A stretch of DNA of 64,000 nucleotides, taken from positions 124,001 through 188,000 of the forward strand of contig NZ_JAAGLV010000012.1 of assembly GCF_010548305.1 (NCBI RefSeq), in the 5' to 3' direction. The DNA comes from Streptomyces sp. SID13031 (GTDB lineage: Bacteria > Actinomycetota > Actinomycetes > Propionibacteriales > Kribbellaceae). A model generated the notes under the pieces. The model made no database searches, was not told the DNA's origin, and saw nothing but the letters and a program-made list of their open reading frames with translations. Position numbers and translations under genes: made by a program. Position 1 is the first letter of the stretch, and each line of letters opens with the position of its first letter. This document shows, in pieces, positions 60,123 through 64,000 of this stretch.

Positions 60123-60869
60123 TTAGGTGGTGCACTCTGCGACTCGGGCTCGGAACTCTTGTGCTGCGGCGTCGTTGCCGGCTGATTGGTCCAGGTTCAG
60201 GTCGCGCCGGCCCCAGAGCCATAGGTAGATGTCGTCTGGGTCGCCGAAGACCTCGGCGTCGACATCTCCTTCGGCGCCCGCGACGACTGTTGCGCTGGTG
60301 GCGTCGAGGCGGGTGGTCCAGGAGCGGCCGGCGGCGGTGATGCGGATGGTGGCGTCGACGGGGTGCTCGGTGTCGCCTTCCTCCCACCAGGGGCCGCCGA
60401 GCATCAGGGTGAGGATCTCGTCGATGCCGTCCAGAGCGAGCTCGCGGTCGACGGGGGTGACGACGTTGTGGGCGAGCTCGGCGTCGACCCGGTGAACGGC
60501 TGTCTCGAGCGCCATCCGGCGGTACCAGAAGGCTGAGGTCTTGTCCGTGGGCGAGAACGTCCACGTCGGCAGCTCGGTGCCCGCCTCCGAGAGGGCGACC
60601 ACGATCGCGGCGCGCGATTCGTCGTACAGCTCAAAGGCGTCGCGGTGGTCGAGCTCAGGCGGCCACGGGTCGGGGCGGGCGCCCAGGCGGAGGATCTCGA
60701 TCTTGTGGAGATAGACCTGCGCGACGTGCCGCAGCACGGACTCGACCGTCCAGCCGGGGCAGCTCGGAACCTCGGCCGGCAGGCCGAAGCGGCCCACCTC
60801 CGCGAGGCGGGCGGAGTCGGCCTGGAGGCAGGCGAGATAGAAGGCGGCGCGTTCGGGCGGCAAAGACAT
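60123..60869 (-). CDS. Maleylpyruvate isomerase family mycothiol-dependent enzyme (MDMPI/DinB-like)
   Basis: The 248-aa protein has the N-terminal four-helix MDMPI domain (PSCPGWTVESVLRHVAQVYL, YRRMALETAVHRVDAELAH) with the His residues used for metal binding. A C-terminal sterol-carrier-like domain follows (TIRITAAGRSWTTRLDA, FGDPDDIYLWLWGR). It is a probable mycothiol-dependent transferase or isomerase; substrate unknown. ATG 60869 is preferred. Its 3' end abuts the G-rich repeat. Confidence 0.9.
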   Translation of the reverse strand: MSLPPERAAFYLACLQADSARLAEVGRFGLPAEVPSCPGWTVESVLRHVAQVYLHKIEILRLGARPDPWPPELDHRDAFELYDESRAAIVVALSEAGTELPTWTFSPTDKTSAFWYRRMALETAVHRVDAELAHNVVTPVDRELALDGIDEILTLMLGGPWWEEGDTEHPVDATIRITAAGRSWTTRLDATSATVVAGAEGDVDAEVFGDPDDIYLWLWGRRDLNLDQSAGNDAAAQEFRARVAECTT

Positions 60870-60982
60870 GTCGCAGAGCATGGCAGCTGCCACCGACAGT
60901 TTCACCTTCCGGCAGCGCGCGCCGGGCAACGGGCGCAGACGATCAACGCACTTGCCAGGGGCGAAAGGGCTAACCTTCCGGC

Positions 60983-61489
60983 ATGGCGAGGAAGAAACCG
61001 TTGCCGTTCGACCCGATCGACGAGGCTTCGCGGCAGTGGGGGCGCCGCTGGGGTGCCGTCGAGCAGATGCGCGCGGTCACGTCGCTGATGCGCGCCCAGC
61101 AGATCGTCATCGGCGAACTCGATGAGATCCTCAAGCGTCACGGCCTCACCTTCGCCCGGTTCGAGGCGCTCGTCCTGCTGACGTTCTCGCGCCGCGGCTC
61201 GCTGCCGCTGGGCAAGATGGGCGAGCGACTGCAGGTGCACCCGACGTCGGTCACCTCGATCGTCCGGCGGCTGGAGACGGCCGGCCTGGTCACCCGTACG
61301 CCGCACCCCGACGACGGCCGCGCGATCCTGTGCGAGATCACCGCCGAGGGTCGCGACCTGGTCGAGCGCGCCACCGCCGACCTGGTCGCCGCCGACTTCG
61401 CCCTGCGCGGCCTCGATGACGACCAGCTCAAGATGCTCTGGTCCGTCCTGCTCCCGTTGCGCCAAACCGCCGGCGACTTCGAGGACTGA
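60983..61489 (+). CDS. MarR family transcriptional regulator
   Basis: The 168-aa protein has a MarR winged helix (LTFARFEALVLLTFSRRGSL, GERLQVHPTSVTSIVRRLET, TPHPDDGRAILCEITAEG). It sits 103 bp upstream of the mutase gene on the same strand and is divergent from the MDMPI gene, so it may control either or both. Confidence 0.92.
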   Translation: MARKKPLPFDPIDEASRQWGRRWGAVEQMRAVTSLMRAQQIVIGELDEILKRHGLTFARFEALVLLTFSRRGSLPLGKMGERLQVHPTSVTSIVRRLETAGLVTRTPHPDDGRAILCEITAEGRDLVERATADLVAADFALRGLDDDQLKMLWSVLLPLRQTAGDFED

Positions 61490-61510
61490 TAGAAGGACTG
61501 AAAGCTCGAA

Positions 61511-61529
61511 CCTATGCAAGACCTATGCA
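61511..61529. promoter_or_regulatory. 11-bp-spaced direct repeat upstream of the mutase gene
   Basis: CCTATGCA occurs at 61511-61518 and 61522-61529, one helical turn apart, about 65 bp before the mutase start. It could be an operator or activator site. Confidence 0.4.
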
Positions 61530-61592
61530 CGAAGTGGTATTTAGTAGGACGTCCAAGTACTTTGGGGAGGAGACCACTCCCAGGAGGACGTC

Positions 61593-63266
61593 ATGGACGC
61601 CGAGCAGATCGCTGCCGGACAGAGCCGTTGGCAGCAGCGCTACGACGCGTCACGCCGCCGCGAGGCCGATTTCACCACCCTCTCGGGCACTGAGGTCGAG
61701 CCCGTCTACGGCCCGCCGGAGGGTCACGACGACCCCCGGATGGAGCGGATCGGCTGGCCCGGCGAGTTCCCGTTCACGCGTGGCCTGCACGCGACCGGGT
61801 ATCGCGGCCGCACCTGGACGATCCGCCAGTTCGCCGGTTTCGGCAACGCGGAGGACACCAACGCGCGGTACAAGATGATCCTCAGCTCCGGCGGTGGCGG
61901 CCTGTCCGTCGCGTTCGACATGCCGACCCTGATGGGCCGCGACTCCGACGATCCGAAGGCGCTCGGCGAGGTCGGCCACTGCGGCGTCGCGATCGACAGC
62001 GCGGCCGATATGGAGCGGCTGTTCAAGGACATCCCGCTGCAGGACGTCACCACCTCGATGACGATCTCCGGCCCGGCGGTACCGGCCTTCGTGATGTACC
62101 TGGTCGCTGCCGAGCGGCAGGGCGCAGACATCACCAAGCTCAACGGCACGCTGCAGACCGATATCTTCAAGGAGTACATCGCGCAGAAGGAGTGGCTCTT
62201 CCCGCCCGAGCCGCATCTGCGCCTGATCGGCGACCTGATGGAGTACTGCGCCGCCAACATCCCGGCGTACAAGCCGTTGAGCGTCTCCGGCTACCACATC
62301 CGCGAGGCCGGGTCGACGGCCGCGCAGGAGCTCGCGTACACGCTGGCCGACGGGTTCGGCTATGTCGAGCTGGGGCTCGAAAGAGGCCTCGACATCGACA
62401 AGTTCGCCTCCGGCCTGTCGTTCTTCTTCGACAGCCACCTGGACTTCTTCGAGGAGATCGCCAAGTTCCGCGCCAGCCGCCGGATCTGGGCCCGCTGGAT
62501 GCGCGACGTCTACGGCGCCAAGACCGACAAGGCCCAGTGGCTGCGATTCCACACCCAGACCGCGGGCGTCTCGCTGACCGCCCAGCAACCGACGCTCAAC
62601 GTCGTCCGTACTGCGGTCGAGGCGCTCGCCGCCGTCCTCGGCGGCACCAACTCGCTGCACACCAACGCGCTCGACGAGACGCTCGCGCTGCCGACCGACC
62701 AGTCGGCCGAGATCGCGCTGCGGACCCAGTCGGTGCTGATGGAGGAGATCGGCGTCACCAACGTCGCCGACCCGCTCGGCGGTTCCTGGTACGTCGAGGC
62801 GCTGACCGACCAGATCGAGGCCGAGGCCGAGGAGATCTTCGCCCGGATCAAGGAGATGAGCCCCGACGGCACGATGACCGGCGGGATCCTGCGCGGGATC
62901 GAGGACGGCTGGTTCATGGCCGAGATCGCCGACGCCGCCTTCGAGTACCAGCAGAAGCTGGAGAAGGGCGAGAAGAAGATCGTCGGCGTGAACACCCAGA
63001 CCGACACGGTCGCCGGCGGGCTGGAGATCCTCCGGGTCAGCCACGAGGTCGAGGTCGAGCAGTGCCGGGTGCTCGCGGCGCGCAAGACGCAACGCGACGA
63101 GGACCTGGTGCGTCGTACGCTAACGGCGCTGGTCGAGGCGTCCAGAGGGACCGGCAGTCTGATCGAACCCATGCTGGAGGCGGCGCGTGCGGAGGCCACG
63201 ATGGGGGAGATCTGTAACGTTCTTCGGATCGAGTGGGGCGAATACAGAGAGCCCGCCCGCTTCTGA
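61593..63266 (+). CDS. icmA: Isobutyryl-CoA mutase large subunit (acyl-CoA mutase, B12-dependent)
   Basis: The 557-aa protein is only the TIM-barrel subunit (no DxHxxG cobalamin domain), as in IcmA, and needs a separate B12-binding partner that is not in the window. Position 80 is Phe (TIRQFAGFG) and 198 is Gln (TLQTDIFKEYIAQ). These are the isobutyryl-CoA mutase residues; methylmalonyl-CoA mutase has Tyr and Arg there. It interconverts isobutyryl-CoA and n-butyryl-CoA, linking valine breakdown to the crotonyl-CoA pool. An AGGAGGA ribosome binding site precedes the ATG. Confidence 0.88.
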   Translation: MDAEQIAAGQSRWQQRYDASRRREADFTTLSGTEVEPVYGPPEGHDDPRMERIGWPGEFPFTRGLHATGYRGRTWTIRQFAGFGNAEDTNARYKMILSSGGGGLSVAFDMPTLMGRDSDDPKALGEVGHCGVAIDSAADMERLFKDIPLQDVTTSMTISGPAVPAFVMYLVAAERQGADITKLNGTLQTDIFKEYIAQKEWLFPPEPHLRLIGDLMEYCAANIPAYKPLSVSGYHIREAGSTAAQELAYTLADGFGYVELGLERGLDIDKFASGLSFFFDSHLDFFEEIAKFRASRRIWARWMRDVYGAKTDKAQWLRFHTQTAGVSLTAQQPTLNVVRTAVEALAAVLGGTNSLHTNALDETLALPTDQSAEIALRTQSVLMEEIGVTNVADPLGGSWYVEALTDQIEAEAEEIFARIKEMSPDGTMTGGILRGIEDGWFMAEIADAAFEYQQKLEKGEKKIVGVNTQTDTVAGGLEILRVSHEVEVEQCRVLAARKTQRDEDLVRRTLTALVEASRGTGSLIEPMLEAARAEATMGEICNVLRIEWGEYREPARF

Positions 63267-64000
63267 GACGGCGGCAGACCCCGACGGAACGGCCGAGTCA
63301 GGCGGCGGCGACGGTGGAAAGCCACCCCGCCGGTGGGGCGGCGGTGGCAAGCCCCCGGAGGGCGGCGGTCCGGCGCCGTCGGGTGACGGCCGTGGTGTCG
63401 TCGTCTGTGGCTCCGACCGGACCATGCTCCGGGTGGTCACCGAGCTGGTGAGCTCCGGCGAGCACGTGACGGCCATCGTCAACCCCGACTCGCGCCACTA
63501 CGAGCGGATCGGCGAGCTCGGCGCCCAGGTGATGGGCGTCCGGGTGGTCAGTGAGTCCGTACTACGCCGCGCCGGCATCGATACCGCCGACGACTCGGCT
63601 CTCAGCGCGCGGGCCCTGGTGCTGCTCGACGCCGACGACGTCCGCAACGTGCACACCGCGCTGACCGCGCGCGACATGGACCCGAACCTGCGGATCGTCA
63701 TCCAGATGGTCAACCCGCGCCTCGGCAGCCAGTTGCACGAGCTGCTCGGCGACTGCGTCGTCATCTCCGGTCCGTCGCTCGCGGCGCCCGCCTTCGTGGC
63801 CGGCGGATGGTGGCCGGCCCGGCCGACCTGATCCGCGATCCGCATCTCACCGTGCTGGCCGACACCACCTCGTCGGCGACGCCGGTCCTGCTGCCGGACG
63901 GGATCTCCGACCACAGTGACGACATCGTGCTCGGCGTGGGCGTCCAGCCGGTCTGGCGGACCAAGGACGTCCGCCGGGCGGGCTGGCTGATGGCGACCCG
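63187..64000 (+). pseudogene. TrkA-N NAD-binding/ion-channel-type protein, frameshifted and 3'-truncated
   Basis: From GTG 63187 the frame encodes a Gly/Pro-rich leader, then a TrkA-N Rossmann domain (GRGVVVCGSDRTMLRVVTEL, LDADDVRNVHTALTARDMDP, CVVISGPSLAAPAFVA). It hits TGA at 63829. The continuation typical of two-RCK potassium-channel-like proteins (DLIRDPHLTVLADTTSSATP, LLPDGISDHSDDIVLGVGV) is in another frame, open from about 63801 to the window end. About one base is missing near 63800-63807, by mutation or assembly error. The start overlaps icmA by 80 bp and is uncertain. Confidence 0.7.

Noticed and set aside
61490-61592. Cobalamin riboswitch before the mutase gene
   Set aside because: The 103-bp leader is too short and lacks a recognisable B12-box.

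Overview
The window reads as a chromosomal segment of a high-GC actinomycete, most likely Kribbella or a close relative in the Propionibacteriales. This is inference from gene content: NucS/EndoMS instead of MutS-type repair, a mycothiol-type (MDMPI/DinB) enzyme, a DivIVA-family coiled-coil scaffold, MocR and CU044_5270-type regulators, Ccr plus acyl-CoA mutases, and many GTG starts with short intergenic gaps. I see no tRNA, rRNA, CRISPR array, transposase or prophage gene.

Layout. 1-9.7 kb: truncated Ski2-like helicase, ATP-grasp protein, large secreted subtilase, ECF sigma factor with its CU044_5270 partner, STAS protein, methyltransferase and S51 peptidase. 9.8-19.5 kb: ethylmalonyl-CoA mutase (MeaA type), small flavin/PNPOx proteins, an unrecognised 639-aa protein, a cyclase/alpha-beta hydrolase pair, and a PEP-mutase/AhpD operon divergent from a MocR regulator. 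19.5-31 kb: MarR-ABC exporter module, D-amino-acid oxidase, phytase-like esterase, GlmS, NucS, and a tandem-duplicated 3-hydroxyacyl-CoA dehydrogenase. 31-35 kb: PhyH dioxygenase divergent from an AraC regulator that overlaps a polar amino-acid ABC importer. 35-36 kb: an AbiEi/DUF559 nuclease-like gene bracketed by two copies of a 100-bp palindromic element. 36-49 kb: HxlR-oxidoreductase-SRPBCC unit, two-component system, fatty-acid desaturase, Tat-type M28 peptidase, a third copy of the 100-bp element, ferritin-like diiron protein and a secreted metzincin-like pair. 47.8-56.4 kb: AI-2E permease, DivIVA-like scaffold, crotonyl-CoA carboxylase/reductase, methylmalonyl-CoA epimerase, acetyl-CoA acetyltransferase, MeaB. 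56.7-64 kb: small membrane protein, PH-domain protein, methyltransferase, a roughly 0.85-kb gene-free block of nested repeats, MDMPI enzyme, MarR regulator, isobutyryl-CoA mutase large subunit, and a frameshifted TrkA-N protein running off the end.

How the genes fit together. Acetyl-CoA acetyltransferase, the hydroxyacyl-CoA dehydrogenase, Ccr, ethylmalonyl-CoA mutase, the epimerase and MeaB are the main enzymes of an ethylmalonyl-CoA route for acetyl-CoA assimilation and extender-unit supply. They are spread over four loci. The second mutase carries isobutyryl-CoA rather than methylmalonyl-CoA specificity residues.

The least explained DNA is (i) three exactly 100-bp elements with 22-bp inverted ends and one compensatory base change, two of which flank a nuclease-like gene and supply its stop codon, and (ii) the 59.2-60.1 kb block: two direct copies of a palindromic element enclosing a 574-bp segment with 28-bp inverted ends, a further 24-bp internal stem, and C-rich and G-rich tandem repeats on either side.
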